Origin: Dyadobacter fermentans DSM 18053
GTDB lineage: Bacteria; Bacteroidota; Bacteroidia; Cytophagales; Spirosomataceae
Direction of reading: 5' to 3'
DNA: 64,000 nt
NCBI RefSeq assembly: GCF_000023125.1
Contig: NC_013037.1
Location: forward strand, 6,054,501-6,118,500
A model generated the notes under the pieces. That model worked only from the letters and a program-made list of their open reading frames with translations, had not been told where the DNA came from and did no database searches. The translations under genes were made by a program, and so were the position numbers. Positions 37,507 through 46,434 of the stretch are shown here, piece by piece. The stretch's first letter is position 1, and every line of letters begins with the position of its first letter.

Positions 37507-38385
37507 CCCTTCTCCGGTGTTAAACGAATCGACGTTGGCCGTAAGCGGTTCGATGGCTACGCAGTCGCGCGCAGGCGGCGTATATACGACCAGGTATTTG
37601 AATTTCTCCGTTTCCTGTTCAATGCGAAGCGTTACATCCTGGTTTTTCGAGATCAGCTCCGTGGTAGCGTACGGACCGGCATCTACAATGAAGCAATTAT
37701 CGAACTCTCTCCGATGCAGCAGCGCCGGCATCGCCATCTCGAATGGCTCCGTGCCAACCGGAATGAGGTTTTCATTGAACGTCACGAGGCGTTTCGAGGG
37801 AATATTAATTTTCCAGGCTTCCACATCCTCGTTGCCGAGCATCCAGTAGGGGTGCCAGCCGAACATAGCCGGCGCGGGTGCCTGTCCATTGTTTTTGGCT
37901 TCATATTTTACCTCAAAACGACCGTCTGCATGCAGGGTGTAGCGCACTGAAAAGTGAACCAGGAATGGATAGCCTTTGGCATTATCGATCGTGTAGGACA
38001 GCTGGATGTATGCGTGATCCGCATGAATAGCCTGCTCGTCGAGATGAAAATGATTCTTCCGGACTAGGCCATGAATTGCGTTCAAGCCGCCGTCCTCGTT
38101 TTTATCCAATTCATAATTTTTACCCAAAAACTTGTATTTACCTTCCGGAATGCGGCTTGCGAACGGGAACAGTAATTCGCTGGCACTTTTTGTATCGGCC
38201 AACAGCGCGGCCGGTGTGGCGGGTGTTTTGAGTAGCGAGAAGAGCGTGAGCCCTTTCCGTAACGAGAGCTGACGGACAATCCCACCCAGTTCGGGGATGA
38301 TTACGCAGCGGTTTTCGGTAGTGGTGTCGTGTATGACATATTCGGTGAGGTCGCCAAATTGCTGCTTGAAAATTTCAAAGGACAT
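37447..38385 (-). CDS. Aldose 1-epimerase family protein
   Basis: The 312-residue protein has the galactose-mutarotase-like fold: FPFASRIPEGKYKF, NAIHGLVRKNHF with an early His, and AMFGWHPYWMLG, followed by the C-terminal glutamate region CVAIEPLTANVDSFNTGEG. Aldose 1-epimerases interconvert anomers of hexoses in the cytosol or periplasm. No signal peptide is visible. The 3' end overlaps the convergent nucleotidyltransferase gene by 60 bases. The substrate may differ from galactose, since the family is broad. Confidence 0.9.
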   Translation of the reverse strand: MSFEIFKQQFGDLTEYVIHDTTTENRCVIIPELGGIVRQLSLRKGLTLFSLLKTPATPAALLADTKSASELLFPFASRIPEGKYKFLGKNYELDKNEDGGLNAIHGLVRKNHFHLDEQAIHADHAYIQLSYTIDNAKGYPFLVHFSVRYTLHADGRFEVKYEAKNNGQAPAPAMFGWHPYWMLGNEDVEAWKINIPSKRLVTFNENLIPVGTEPFEMAMPALLHRREFDNCFIVDAGPYATTELISKNQDVTLRIEQETEKFKYLVVYTPPARDCVAIEPLTANVDSFNTGEGLQILAPGHSIDGTITVRLV

Positions 38386-38432
38386 CTGCTTTGAAGGTTT
38401 AGGGTAAAAAATGAATGTACATCTGTAAAAAT

Positions 38433-38464
38433 AATAGCCGGACAGATTGAATTGCCCGGCTATT
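38433..38464 (-). terminator. Intrinsic terminator after ftsH
   Basis: The arms AATAGCCGG / CCGGCTATT form a 9-bp stem with a 14-base loop. On the minus strand the stem is followed by ATTATTTTTAC, a T-rich tail. It lies between ftsH and the epimerase gene. Confidence 0.65.
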
Positions 38465-38484
38465 GGATATTTTAAAATCGAATC

Positions 38485-40542
38485 TTATTCGTTGTCGGCG
38501 CTTTTTTCCGCCTCTGCCATCTCTTCCTCTTTACGATCTTTTTCCAAAGTCTGTTTCACCACTTCTTCGTGGATCGCAGCCTCTTCATTCGAGCGGCGGT
38601 TGATATAGGCCTGGTAGCTCGTTTCCTTCTCGTAAGGACGCTTGCCAATCAGTTTTTCGAGATCTGCCTGGAACAGGATTTCTTTTTCCAGCAATTCTTT
38701 CGCCAACACTTCCAATGCGTCACGTTTTTCGATCAGCAGGTTTTTAACAAACTGGTAAGCCTCGTCCACCAGCTTTCTCACCTCTTCGTCAATCGCCTGC
38801 GACGTCGATTCCGAGTAAGGTTTGGTGAATGAATAATCGGTTTGTTTCGAATCGTAGAATGAAATATTACCGATGCGCTCGTTCATACCGTACATGGTCA
38901 CCATGCTGTACGCCACTTTCGTCACGCGTTCGAGGTCGCTCAATGCGCCGGTTGAGATTTTGCCGAATACTACATCTTCCGCAGCGCGGCCGCCCAATGT
39001 CATACACATTTCATCAAACAGCTGCTCGGTACGGTACAGATACTGCTCACGCGGGAGATATTGTGCGTAACCCAATGCCGCCACACCACGTGGTACGATC
39101 GACACTTTCACCAATGGATCGGCATGTTCCAGGAACCAGCCTGCCACTGCGTGACCTGCCTCGTGGTAAGCCACGATTTGCTTCTCTTCCGGCGAAATGA
39201 GTTTGTTTTTCTTTTCCAAACCACCAATCACACGGTCCATCGCATCCTGGAAATCCTGCATGGTTACCTCTTCGCGGTTGCGGCGGGCGGCGATCAATGC
39301 AGCTTCGTTACAAACGTTCGCGATTTCAGCACCGGCAAAGCCAGGCGTCTGGGATGAAAGTTTCTGGATATTAACGTCAGTAGCCAGTTTCAATGGCTTC
39401 AAATGCACTTTGAAAATCGCCTCACGACCGATCACGTCCGGTTTGTCTACGGAAATCTGGCGGTCAAAACGTCCCGGACGGAGCAATGCAGGGTCGAGAA
39501 CGTCGGGGCGGTTGGTGGCTGCCACGATGATAATGCCGGAGTCGGTTGCGAAACCGTCCATTTCCACCAAAAGGGAGTTCAATGTATTTTCACGTTCGTC
39601 GTTCGAACCCGGCATGGCGCCACGGCCACGTGAACGACCTACTGCGTCGATCTCATCGATAAAGATGATACAAGGCGCTTTTTCTTTCGCTTGTTTAAAG
39701 AGGTCACGCACACGCGCTGCACCCACACCCACGAACATTTCTACGAAATCGGAACCGGACAGGGAGAAGAATGGCACGCCTGCTTCACCGGCTACTGCCT
39801 TAGCGAGCAATGTTTTACCCGTTCCCGGAGGTCCTACGAGCAATGCACCTTTGGGAATTTTCGCACCGAGTTTCTTGAATTTGTCGGGGCTTTGCAGGTA
39901 TTCCACAATTTCCTTGATCTCTTCTTTCGCTTCGTCGAGGCCAGCCACATCATTAAATGTGATCTTTACCTTGTTTTCTGCATCGAAAAGCGTTGCGCGT
40001 GAGCGGCCGATGTTGAAGATCTGGCCACCCGGTCCTACACCACCCGACATTCTGCCGAGAATGAAGTACATCACCAGGATCATGACAATGAAAAAGCCCC
40101 AGGTTCCGAGGAAACTGGTCCAGTCGTTGCGGGTATCTACCACAAAAGGTACCTTGTCGTCGTCCGGCGTGCCTTCCTGCATTTTATCGAAATCCTTCTT
40201 AAAGGTTTCCGCAGACGTAACCTGAAACTGGTAATGCGAGGCACTTTCGCCGCCGAAATAGTTATTTTCCTTTGCAACAACCCTGTATTTATCGAGTTTG
40301 AGCGCTTCGGGTTTGAGCGTTACTTCCACCGATTTGTCGTTCACAATGGTAACGCGCTCCACTTCCTTGTCAGCCATCATCTTTTCGAAACGTTTCTGAG
40401 TGGTTTCGCGGATGGTTGATGTGCGGTTAAGGTACGTGATTCCGAGTATAGTAGCGATCAGAGCGGCTATAATCCAACCTTGATATCCCTTCTGAGGACT
40501 TTTAGGGTTGAGTGGCCCCCTTTTGTTATCGTTTTCAGACAT
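38485..40542 (-). CDS. ftsH: ATP-dependent zinc metalloprotease FtsH
   Basis: FtsH is a membrane-anchored AAA+ metalloprotease that degrades misfolded and regulatory membrane proteins. The 685-residue product has an N-terminal membrane helix ([16 protein letters not shown]), a periplasmic segment, a second helix, the AAA module ([16 protein letters not shown]) and the zinc site HEAGH in [20 protein letters not shown]. The highly charged C-terminal tail ends near [11 protein letters not shown]. Length is normal. It belongs to the conserved birA / rsfS / ftsH neighbourhood. Confidence 0.97.
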   Translation of the reverse strand: MSENDNKRGPLNPKSPQKGYQGWIIAALIATILGITYLNRTSTIRETTQKRFEKMMADKEVERVTIVNDKSVEVTLKPEALKLDKYRVVAKENNYFGGESASHYQFQVTSAETFKKDFDKMQEGTPDDDKVPFVVDTRNDWTSFLGTWGFFIVMILVMYFILGRMSGGVGPGGQIFNIGRSRATLFDAENKVKITFNDVAGLDEAKEEIKEIVEYLQSPDKFKKLGAKIPKGALLVGPPGTGKTLLAKAVAGEAGVPFFSLSGSDFVEMFVGVGAARVRDLFKQAKEKAPCIIFIDEIDAVGRSRGRGAMPGSNDERENTLNSLLVEMDGFATDSGIIIVAATNRPDVLDPALLRPGRFDRQISVDKPDVIGREAIFKVHLKPLKLATDVNIQKLSSQTPGFAGAEIANVCNEAALIAARRNREEVTMQDFQDAMDRVIGGLEKKNKLISPEEKQIVAYHEAGHAVAGWFLEHADPLVKVSIVPRGVAALGYAQYLPREQYLYRTEQLFDEMCMTLGGRAAEDVVFGKISTGALSDLERVTKVAYSMVTMYGMNERIGNISFYDSKQTDYSFTKPYSESTSQAIDEEVRKLVDEAYQFVKNLLIEKRDALEVLAKELLEKEILFQADLEKLIGKRPYEKETSYQAYINRRSNEEAAIHEEVVKQTLEKDRKEEEMAEAEKSADNE

Positions 40543-40612
40543 TCGTTCGTATTAATTAAGAGGAAATATATTAAACAACAATCCCGGCGGGGCTAATGTT
40601 CGCCCGCGGGCC

Positions 40613-40996
40613 TTATACCATGGAATCTTCCAGGTATGTCACCTCTGCATCTCCCCAAAGTTCTTCCAGATCGTAATGTTTGCGACGTTCTTTGTTGAAA
40701 ATATGTGCGACTACGTCCACATAATCAATCAAAATCCATTCCCCATTAGCCTTTCCTTCTTTTTGCCAGGGCTCTGTTTTGGATATTTTATAAACTTCTT
40801 CCTCGACCGAGTTGGCCAAAGCATCTATCTGAGTGTCGGAATTCCCCGAGCAAATCACGAAAAAGTCAGTTATTGAATTTTTTACTTTTCTGAGGTCTAA
40901 TATGGCAATGTCCAAACCCTTCTTTTCTGTCATGCCCTTCACCACCAGTTCGGTGAGATCTTTTGAGGATAGTTCTTTATTTTTGCGTTCTTTCAT
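40613..40996 (-). CDS. rsfS: Ribosomal silencing factor RsfS
   Basis: RsfS binds L14 of the large ribosomal subunit and stops subunit joining in starvation. The 127-residue product has the family segments LVVKGMTEKKGLDIAILDLR, SITDFFVICSGNSDTQIDAL and WQKEGKANGEWILIDYVDVV, plus the HIFNKERRKHYDLEELWGDA end. It precedes ftsH by 70 bases on the same strand, as in many Bacteroidota. birA is divergent. Confidence 0.95.
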   Translation of the reverse strand: MKERKNKELSSKDLTELVVKGMTEKKGLDIAILDLRKVKNSITDFFVICSGNSDTQIDALANSVEEEVYKISKTEPWQKEGKANGEWILIDYVDVVAHIFNKERRKHYDLEELWGDAEVTYLEDSMV

Positions 40997-41041
40997 GCGT
41001 GATTGTTTCCTTTTCTAAAACCCTAAAGTAAAACAAAAAAA

Positions 41042-41809
41042 TTGTACAACTCTACACCGGACACGCTAATAATTGGTAAAAAAGTTATATACCTGCCAAC
41101 TTGTCATTCCACCAACGACATAGCGGCTGAAATAGTACATGCGGGGTTGTTTGAAGAAGGAACGGTTGTCATAACCGACAATCAGGTGAAGGGAAGAGGC
41201 CAGCGCGGTACTGTCTGGAATGCCGTCGCGGGTCAGAATCTGACATTTTCCGTCATCCTGAATCCCACATTTCTACCCATTCAGGAGCAGTTTCTCATCA
41301 GCCAGATCACCGCCCTCGCTATCCGCGGCTACCTGGCGAGCTACGTAACCGACACGAAGGTGAAATGGCCTAACGATATTTATATGAACAGCCGCAAAGC
41401 AGTAGGTGTTTTGATCGAAAATTCCCTGCAAGGTTCGCGGTTTGCGACTTCCATTGTCGGTATTGGGGTGAATATCAATCAATCACATTTCGAAAACGGC
41501 TTCGCTACATCGCTGCTCCGCGAAACAGGCCGCACATTTACATTGACGGAAGAATTTCACAAGCTCCTCAAATTCCTGGACACACACTACGTCCGGCTCC
41601 GCTCCGGCGGCCAGTACGAAGCGATCCGGCGTGAATACCTAAGCCATTTGTATGGTTATCAGCAAGATGTGAAATTTGCTTACCAGGGCAACATCACAAA
41701 CGGCTCGGTAACCAATGTGACACAGCTTGGAAAAATCCGTATAAAATTGGCCACCGAGCCGGAAGAACTGGAATTCGGTTTGAAAGAAATCGAGTGGGTT
41801 AAAGAGTGA
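41042..41809 (+). CDS. birA: Biotin--[acetyl-CoA-carboxylase] ligase
   Basis: The enzyme activates biotin as biotinyl-AMP and attaches it to the biotin carboxyl carrier. The 255-residue protein lacks the DNA-binding N-terminal domain of E. coli BirA, so it is probably not a repressor. It shows LPTCHSTNDIAAEIV, GRGQRGTVWNAVAGQNLTFS, TDTKVKWPNDIYMNSRKAVG and GIGVNINQ. The start TTG 41042 precedes the first strand. An ATG-initiated frame is not available without losing it. It is divergent from rsfS and convergent with the TMEM220-like gene. Confidence 0.92.
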   Translation: MYNSTPDTLIIGKKVIYLPTCHSTNDIAAEIVHAGLFEEGTVVITDNQVKGRGQRGTVWNAVAGQNLTFSVILNPTFLPIQEQFLISQITALAIRGYLASYVTDTKVKWPNDIYMNSRKAVGVLIENSLQGSRFATSIVGIGVNINQSHFENGFATSLLRETGRTFTLTEEFHKLLKFLDTHYVRLRSGGQYEAIRREYLSHLYGYQQDVKFAYQGNITNGSVTNVTQLGKIRIKLATEPEELEFGLKEIEWVKE

Positions 41810-42139
41810 TCAGCCCCATTTGCCGATCACGGCCATCACGACCGCGCAAATGCCCAAGCCAAGAGACTCGCGCGCGAGTTCGATATTGAGGGTGCGCATC
41901 GCAGCTTCTCCGAAGAAAATTCCTTCAAACTCTGGCGGCCATTGAAAAATAGCGCCAATTAAATAGCCCGCAGCAAGCGCGTAAAACACCCACGGTGGCC
42001 ACAGCTCACGGATGCTCATGAAGCAGCCAAGCGCGGCAAAGCTGTAAATCCCGATCCAAACGCCCGAATCGGGGTCATCGACCTGGAAATAGGCAAAAAT
42101 CACGAAGAGTATGCCGAAAAATATCTTTAAAAGTCTCAT
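41810..42139 (-). CDS. TMEM220-like small membrane protein
   Basis: This 109-residue protein resembles the transmembrane 220 family, with hydrophobic helices and the pattern FAYFQVDDPDSGVWIGIYSF at about residues 18-37 and YLIGAIFQWPPEFEGIFFGE. The function is unknown. It abuts the birA stop with no gap. No promoter match better than CAAAATTG (one mismatch) is visible in the roughly 40 bases upstream. Confidence 0.8.
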   Translation of the reverse strand: MRLLKIFFGILFVIFAYFQVDDPDSGVWIGIYSFAALGCFMSIRELWPPWVFYALAAGYLIGAIFQWPPEFEGIFFGEAAMRTLNIELARESLGLGICAVVMAVIGKWG

Positions 42140-42179
42140 GATAGTGGGTTTGGTTTCTGTACTGTTTTAAACAAAATTG

Positions 42180-42881
42180 TTACTGACAAAATTGCGCCAA
42201 AGCGTTCGCCGCATCGCTGTAACCAAGGTTCAGCGCCTGTTTCAGGCTGGTACAACCTAAGTCTTTTTCCCCTTCATTATACTGCGCCAGGCCAAGTCCG
42301 TAGAACGCCTTTCCATATTGGCCGTCCAGTTTTACCGTCTGGCGGAAGGCCAATGTGGCTTTTTTGAAATCCTGCGTGCGGTAGTAAGTGTTGCCGAGGT
42401 TATACCAGGCTTGTTTATTGTTTTCGTCGAGCTTGGTCGCTTTTTCAAAGTCCTGGATCGCTTCGGGCGCTTTGTCCATGAGCACGAGCAGCTGGCCGCG
42501 GTTCAGGAATACGTCGGCGGTGTCAGGCGCGAGTTCTGCCGATTTGTTGTAGTCGGCAAAGGCGGAATCGAGCTTGTTTTCATCCTTATAGAGCAGCGCA
42601 CGGTTGAAATAGGGGCGGTAGGAGCCGGGTTGCAGCTTGATAGCCTGCGCGAAATCAAGCAATGCATTGTCGTTTTCTTTCAGTTCATAATAAGCTACGC
42701 CGCGGAGATTGAACGCGTCGGCATTGGTGGTGTTTTTTTCGATCGCTTTGTTGATGAATTCAATCGCTTCGCGGGTTTTGCCTTGCTGCATGAGCTCTTT
42801 ACCTTTTTGCAGGAACGCGTCGGAAGATTGTGAACAGGAGTAGAGGGAAATCAGGATAATAAAAAAAAATAATCGAAGCAT
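42180..42881 (-). CDS. TPR-repeat lipoprotein
   Basis: The 233-residue protein has a lipoprotein signal (MLRLFFFIILISLYSCS, Cys after LYS) and about five TPR units, for example ADAFNLRGVAYYELKENDNA, PYFNRALLYKDENKLDSAF, and KAFYGLGLAQYNEGEKD. It probably sits in the periplasm on the inner leaflet of a membrane and acts as a scaffold. The partner is unknown. The gene has its own promoter match and is divergent from the SRP RNA gene. Confidence 0.9.
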   Translation of the reverse strand: MLRLFFFIILISLYSCSQSSDAFLQKGKELMQQGKTREAIEFINKAIEKNTTNADAFNLRGVAYYELKENDNALLDFAQAIKLQPGSYRPYFNRALLYKDENKLDSAFADYNKSAELAPDTADVFLNRGQLLVLMDKAPEAIQDFEKATKLDENNKQAWYNLGNTYYRTQDFKKATLAFRQTVKLDGQYGKAFYGLGLAQYNEGEKDLGCTSLKQALNLGYSDAANALAQFCQ

Positions 42882-42907
42882 ACTGGTTCATTTCTAGTTG
42901 TTTCGCA

Positions 42908-42915
42908 CAAAAGTA
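42908..42915 (-). promoter_or_regulatory. Bacteroidota -7 promoter element (TACTTTTG)
   Basis: On the minus strand TACTTTTG matches TAnnTTTG, 26 bases before the TPR lipoprotein ATG at 42881. A -33 TTTG is not clear. Confidence 0.6.
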
Positions 42916-42962
42916 AGGCTAAACGTTACACGAATGTTTTCTTTTTGTGAATAAAATGTCGT

Positions 42963-42970
42963 TATCTTTG
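42963..42970 (+). promoter_or_regulatory. Bacteroidota -7 promoter element (TATCTTTG) of the SRP RNA gene
   Basis: TATCTTTG is an exact TAnnTTTG element, and a TTTG stands at 42944-42947 (15-base spacer, a little short). It places the transcription start at about 42975, which is where the 5' strand of the SRP RNA helix begins. Confidence 0.7.
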
Positions 42971-42974
42971 CAGC

Positions 42975-43072
42975 GGCAAATCGGAACTACCAGCTCCTTC
43001 CGAATCCCCCAGGTCCTGACGGAAGCAAGGGTAGGTGGTCGATGCGGTGAGATTCTCGGTTTGCCTTTTTTT
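42975..43072 (+). ncRNA. ffs: Bacterial small signal recognition particle RNA (4.5S-type)
   Basis: The RNA holds the conserved SRP domain IV hairpin at 43007-43031: CCCCAGGTCC, a TGAC tetraloop, then GGAAGCAAGGG. The symmetric loop (CAGG facing AGCA) is the Ffh-binding site. The ends close on each other: GGCAAATCGG at 42975-42984 pairs with CTCGGTTTGCC at 43055-43065 (with G-U pairs), and a seven-T run follows at 43066-43072. Promoter, helix and terminator are all in register. It guides membrane proteins to the translocon with Ffh and FtsY. Confidence 0.88.
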
Positions 43073-43108
43073 ATTTCTTCGCCTCAGGTTTTTCCGTCTT
43101 TCTTTCTT

Positions 43109-43138
43109 TTTGCTTTTGTTCAGGGTTTTCTACTTTTG
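43109..43138 (+). promoter_or_regulatory. Bacteroidota promoter (TTTG - N18 - TACTTTTG)
   Basis: TTTG at 43109-43112 and TACTTTTG at 43131-43138 are spaced by 18 bases. The element ends 29 bases before the transaldolase ATG, so this gene has its own promoter separate from the SRP RNA. Confidence 0.65.
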
Positions 43139-43167
43139 TGGAATATTCTAACCAATAAATTTTCAAT

Positions 43168-43824
43168 ATGAAATTTTTCATTGATACTGCGAACCTGAAT
43201 GAAATTCGGGAAGCGCAGGCACTTGGTGTTTTGGACGGTGTGACCACCAACCCATCTTTGATGGCAAAAGAAGGAATTACAGGTAAGGATAATATAATGC
43301 GTCACTACAAGGCTATCTGCGACATCGTAGATGGTGATGTAAGCGCGGAAGTGATCTCGGTTGATTTCGAAGGAATGGTTCGCGAAGGCGAAGAACTGGT
43401 GGAAATCGACGAGAAAATCGTGGTTAAAATCCCGATGATCAAAGAAGGTATCAAGGCTTTGAAATATTTCTCTTCAAAAGGCATCCGTACCAACTGTACA
43501 TTGATTTTCTCTGCGGGACAAGCGCTCGTAGCTGCGAAAGCCGGTGCTACTTACGTTTCTCCATTCGTAGGCCGCCTGGATGATATCTCTACCGACGGTA
43601 TCGGCCTGATTGAGCAAATCCTCACCATTTACAGAAACTACGGGTTTGATACGCAAGTACTTGCAGCATCAGTTCGTCACCCAATGCACATTATCCAATG
43701 CGCAGAAGTAGGTGCTGATGTAATGACCGGCCCATTGAGCGCAATCGAAGCATTGCTGAAACACCCATTGACGGATATCGGTCTGGAAAAATTCCTTTCT
43801 GACTACAAAAAAGGGAATTCTTAA
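43168..43824 (+). CDS. Transaldolase-like protein / fructose-6-phosphate aldolase family
   Basis: The 218-residue protein is of the short TalC/Fsa type. It shows [21 protein letters not shown] at the start (split here by the family loop), [29 protein letters not shown] with the Schiff-base lysine region, [21 protein letters not shown] and [11 protein letters not shown]. The transaldolase activity moves a dihydroxyacetone unit in the pentose-phosphate path. Short members can also act as fructose-6-phosphate aldolase. The two cannot be separated by sequence alone. Confidence 0.93.
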   Translation: MKFFIDTANLNEIREAQALGVLDGVTTNPSLMAKEGITGKDNIMRHYKAICDIVDGDVSAEVISVDFEGMVREGEELVEIDEKIVVKIPMIKEGIKALKYFSSKGIRTNCTLIFSAGQALVAAKAGATYVSPFVGRLDDISTDGIGLIEQILTIYRNYGFDTQVLAASVRHPMHIIQCAEVGADVMTGPLSAIEALLKHPLTDIGLEKFLSDYKKGNS

Positions 43825-43839
43825 TTAGATTGTCTCGCC

Positions 43840-43887
43840 GAGCGGAGTCGAAGCGCATGCGATCGCGCATATCCTTCGACTCCGCTC
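43840..43887. repeat. REP-like palindrome
   Basis: Two perfect 14-base arms (GAGCGGAGTCGAAG at 43840-43853 and CTTCGACTCCGCTC at 43874-43887) surround a GC-rich core GCGCATGCGATCGCGC. It lies between the transaldolase gene and ftsE. The right arm followed by AGGATGAC resembles a type of intergenic repeat seen in many genomes. No other copy is present in this window. Confidence 0.6.
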
Positions 43888-43957
43888 AGGATGACATTAC
43901 CGTTTTACCACACTACCATTCAGAGCATCCCGCTCCACATTTTCATTTAGCACAATC

Positions 43958-44638
43958 ATGACCACCGATTCGACGGAGCCAATAATCAGACTGGAAAGGG
44001 CAGATATTTATCAGGGTGAGAGGCCTGTTTTGAACGACGTTCATTTTGAAATCAACAAGGGCGAATTCGTTTACCTCATCGGCCGGACCGGTAGTGGTAA
44101 GAGCTCGCTTTTGAAAACACTATACGCCGATCTGTGGCTGCACACCGGTTCTGCCAAAGTAGCCGGTTACGAGCTTCATAACATTAAAAGGGCCGATATT
44201 CCGTTCCTGCGCCGCCGCATCGGCATCGTTTTCCAGGATTTCCAGTTGCTTTCCGACCGTTCCGTGGAGGATAACCTCGCATTCGTGCTGCGCGCGACGG
44301 GCTGGGAGGATAAAGGCAAAATTTCCAAACGCATTGCCGAAGTACTCATGCAGGTAGGCCTCGGAACAGCCCAGAAAAGAATGCCGCACCAGCTATCGGG
44401 CGGCGAGCAGCAGCGCGTGGTAATCGCCCGGGCGATGCTCAACGAGCCGCAAATCCTCATCGCCGATGAGCCAACGGGTAACCTCGATCCCGAAGTAGGC
44501 GACCAGATCATGGCTGTGTTCCGGACAATCAACAATGCCGGCACGGCGATCCTGATGGCCACACACAACCACGACTTCCTCAAACGCTTCCCCGCCCGCG
44601 TAATCAAATGCGAGAACGGCGGCGTGACGATGAGCTAG
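43958..44638 (+). CDS. ftsE: Cell division ABC transporter ATP-binding protein FtsE
   Basis: The 226-residue ATPase has Walker A (GRTGSGKSSLLK), the Q-loop (FQDFQLL), the ABC signature (LSGGEQQRV), Walker B (ILIADEPTGNLDPE) and the H-loop (ATHNHDFL). FtsE with FtsX controls peptidoglycan hydrolysis at the division site. The Q-loop and the ending match the FtsE type. An ftsX gene is not adjacent, which is common in Bacteroidota. The start ATG at 43958 follows the REP-like palindrome, and a terminator follows the gene. Confidence 0.85.
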   Translation: MTTDSTEPIIRLERADIYQGERPVLNDVHFEINKGEFVYLIGRTGSGKSSLLKTLYADLWLHTGSAKVAGYELHNIKRADIPFLRRRIGIVFQDFQLLSDRSVEDNLAFVLRATGWEDKGKISKRIAEVLMQVGLGTAQKRMPHQLSGGEQQRVVIARAMLNEPQILIADEPTGNLDPEVGDQIMAVFRTINNAGTAILMATHNHDFLKRFPARVIKCENGGVTMS

Positions 44639-44662
44639 CAAAAAGTTAGTGCATTAAAAAAG

Positions 44663-44692
44663 GGCATCTGATCGACTCAGATGCCCTTTTTG
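44663..44692. terminator. Bidirectional intrinsic terminator between ftsE and porX
   Basis: A perfect 10-bp stem (GGGCATCTGA / TCAGATGCCC) with the loop TCGAC is followed by TTTTT on the plus strand and is preceded by an A-run (44657-44662), so it can stop both convergent genes. Confidence 0.9.
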
Positions 44693-44705
44693 CATATTTA
44701 CTTCC

Positions 44706-46271
44706 TTATTTCGCTTTCATGTCGATCACCGGAATGATCATCTCTTCGAGCGACACGCCGCCGTGCTGGAAAGTGTCGCGGTAGAGGTTCACATACTGGT
44801 TATAGTTATTCGGGTAGGCGAAGAAATAATCTTCTTTTGTGAACACGTACGATGTCGAAACGTGCGGTTTCGGCAGGAAAATACGCTCCGGCTTGCGGCA
44901 AACCATCAAGTGGTTATCGTCGAAGCCCAGGTTTTTGCCATGCTTGTAACGGAGGTTTGTATTCGTTTCGCGGTAGCCGATGATTTTCACCGGTTTTTGC
45001 ACGCGGATCATGCCGTGGTCGGTGGTGAGGATCAGGCGGCCTTTCTTCTCCGCCACTTTACGGATGAAATCGAGCAAAGGCGAATGCTGGAACCACGAGC
45101 GGGTGATCGAACGGTAAGCAGCCTCGTCCGGGGCAAGTTCCTTGATCATCTGCACATCCGTGCGCGCATGGGAAAGCATATCCACAAAGTTGTAGACCAC
45201 CACATTCAACTGGTTGGTAAGCAGGTTATTGAACGTGTCAACCAATGCTTTGCCCTGGTTGGTGTTCAATATCTTGTTGTATGAAAACTTGATATTCAAG
45301 TGGTTCATTTCCAGTTGCTTCTGCAAGAAATCCTGCTCGTGGTTGTTCAGGCCTTCTTCCCCTTCCGGCGTATTTTCATCGCTTACCCACCATTGCGGAT
45401 GCTTGCGTTCCATTTCGCTCGGCATCAGGCCGGAGAAAATCGCATTCCGCGCATAACCGGTGGTGGTAGGCAAAATGGAATAGTAAGATGATTCTTCCTC
45501 GATATTGAAATACTCCTGCAAAATCGGCTGGATCATTTTCCACTGATCGTAACGGAAGTTGTCGATCAGCAGGAAGAAAACCGGGTCGCTCGATCCTTTC
45601 AAATGCGGAAACACCTTCTGTTTCATTAATTGATGCGACAGGATCGGCTTGTCGGAACGCGGGTCGTTGAGCCATTCTTCGTATTCGTCTTCGATGAATT
45701 TGCAGAAATTGGCATTGGCTTCACTTTTTTGCATGCTGAAAACCTCGGCCATTCCCTGGTCGTCGGAGCTTTCGAGTTCCAGCTCCCAGTAAATGAGTTT
45801 TTTATAAATATCCGCCCATTCCTCGTGACCAATGCGATCCTGATATTGCATGGCCAGGCTGCGGAATTCCTGCTGGTAGCTAAGCGTGGTTTTTTCGGTT
45901 ACTAGACGTTTGTTGTCCAATATCTTTTTAACCGAAAGTAATATCTGGTTGGGGTTCAAGGGTTTGATGAGATAATCATCGATCTTGGAGCCGATGGCGT
46001 CCTCCATAATGTGCTCTTCCTCCGACTTCGTGATCATCACCACGGGCAGGTTCGGCTGCTGCTGTTTGATCTGCGCGAGGGTTTCGAGGCCGGTCATACC
46101 GGGCATCATTTCGTCGAGGAACACAATGTCAAACCGGTCATTCTCAATGCGATCCAACGCGTCGGCGCCGCTGTTCACGGGCGTCACGTTGTAACCTTTG
46201 TTGGTGAGAAACATGATGTGCGGTTTGAGAAGATCTATTTCGTCATCGGCCCAGAGGATGTTATATTGCAT
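44706..46271 (-). CDS. porX: T9SS response regulator PorX (receiver plus PglZ/alkaline phosphatase-like domain)
   Basis: The 521-residue protein has a receiver domain at residues 3-120. The phosphoacceptor Asp53 lies in DIVFLDEMMPGMTGL, the conserved Thr/Lys pair in MITKSEEEH and KPL, and the domain is followed by a long linker and a PglZ-like phosphatase domain (ILPTTTGYARNAIFSGLMP, VDMLSHARTD, and LTTDHGMIRV). PorX regulates and supports T9SS in P. gingivalis and gliding bacteria. Its kinase PorY is not here. The context agrees with T9SS cargo genes in this window (2243-3907, 50171-51772). Confidence 0.92.
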   Translation of the reverse strand: MQYNILWADDEIDLLKPHIMFLTNKGYNVTPVNSGADALDRIENDRFDIVFLDEMMPGMTGLETLAQIKQQQPNLPVVMITKSEEEHIMEDAIGSKIDDYLIKPLNPNQILLSVKKILDNKRLVTEKTTLSYQQEFRSLAMQYQDRIGHEEWADIYKKLIYWELELESSDDQGMAEVFSMQKSEANANFCKFIEDEYEEWLNDPRSDKPILSHQLMKQKVFPHLKGSSDPVFFLLIDNFRYDQWKMIQPILQEYFNIEEESSYYSILPTTTGYARNAIFSGLMPSEMERKHPQWWVSDENTPEGEEGLNNHEQDFLQKQLEMNHLNIKFSYNKILNTNQGKALVDTFNNLLTNQLNVVVYNFVDMLSHARTDVQMIKELAPDEAAYRSITRSWFQHSPLLDFIRKVAEKKGRLILTTDHGMIRVQKPVKIIGYRETNTNLRYKHGKNLGFDDNHLMVCRKPERIFLPKPHVSTSYVFTKEDYFFAYPNNYNQYVNLYRDTFQHGGVSLEEMIIPVIDMKAK

Positions 46272-46434
46272 AAGGCTCTTTTTTCAAGTGGTAATTAGTT
46301 TAAAACAATAAAAGGCTAACGAGGCAGGAGAAGCGGGTCGTATACGTAAAACGGTTTTAACGTTTTTTAAGAAATATACGGCTAATCCTTATACGTTAAC
46401 CTTCGTTGTAAAAAATGCATTCCACAAAGGCCTG

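Noticed and set aside
46341..46370. AT-rich inverted sequence between porX and kdsB as a terminator
   Set aside because: The stem AAAACG/CGTTTT is only six bases and lacks a clear T-run in the right place; support is too weak.
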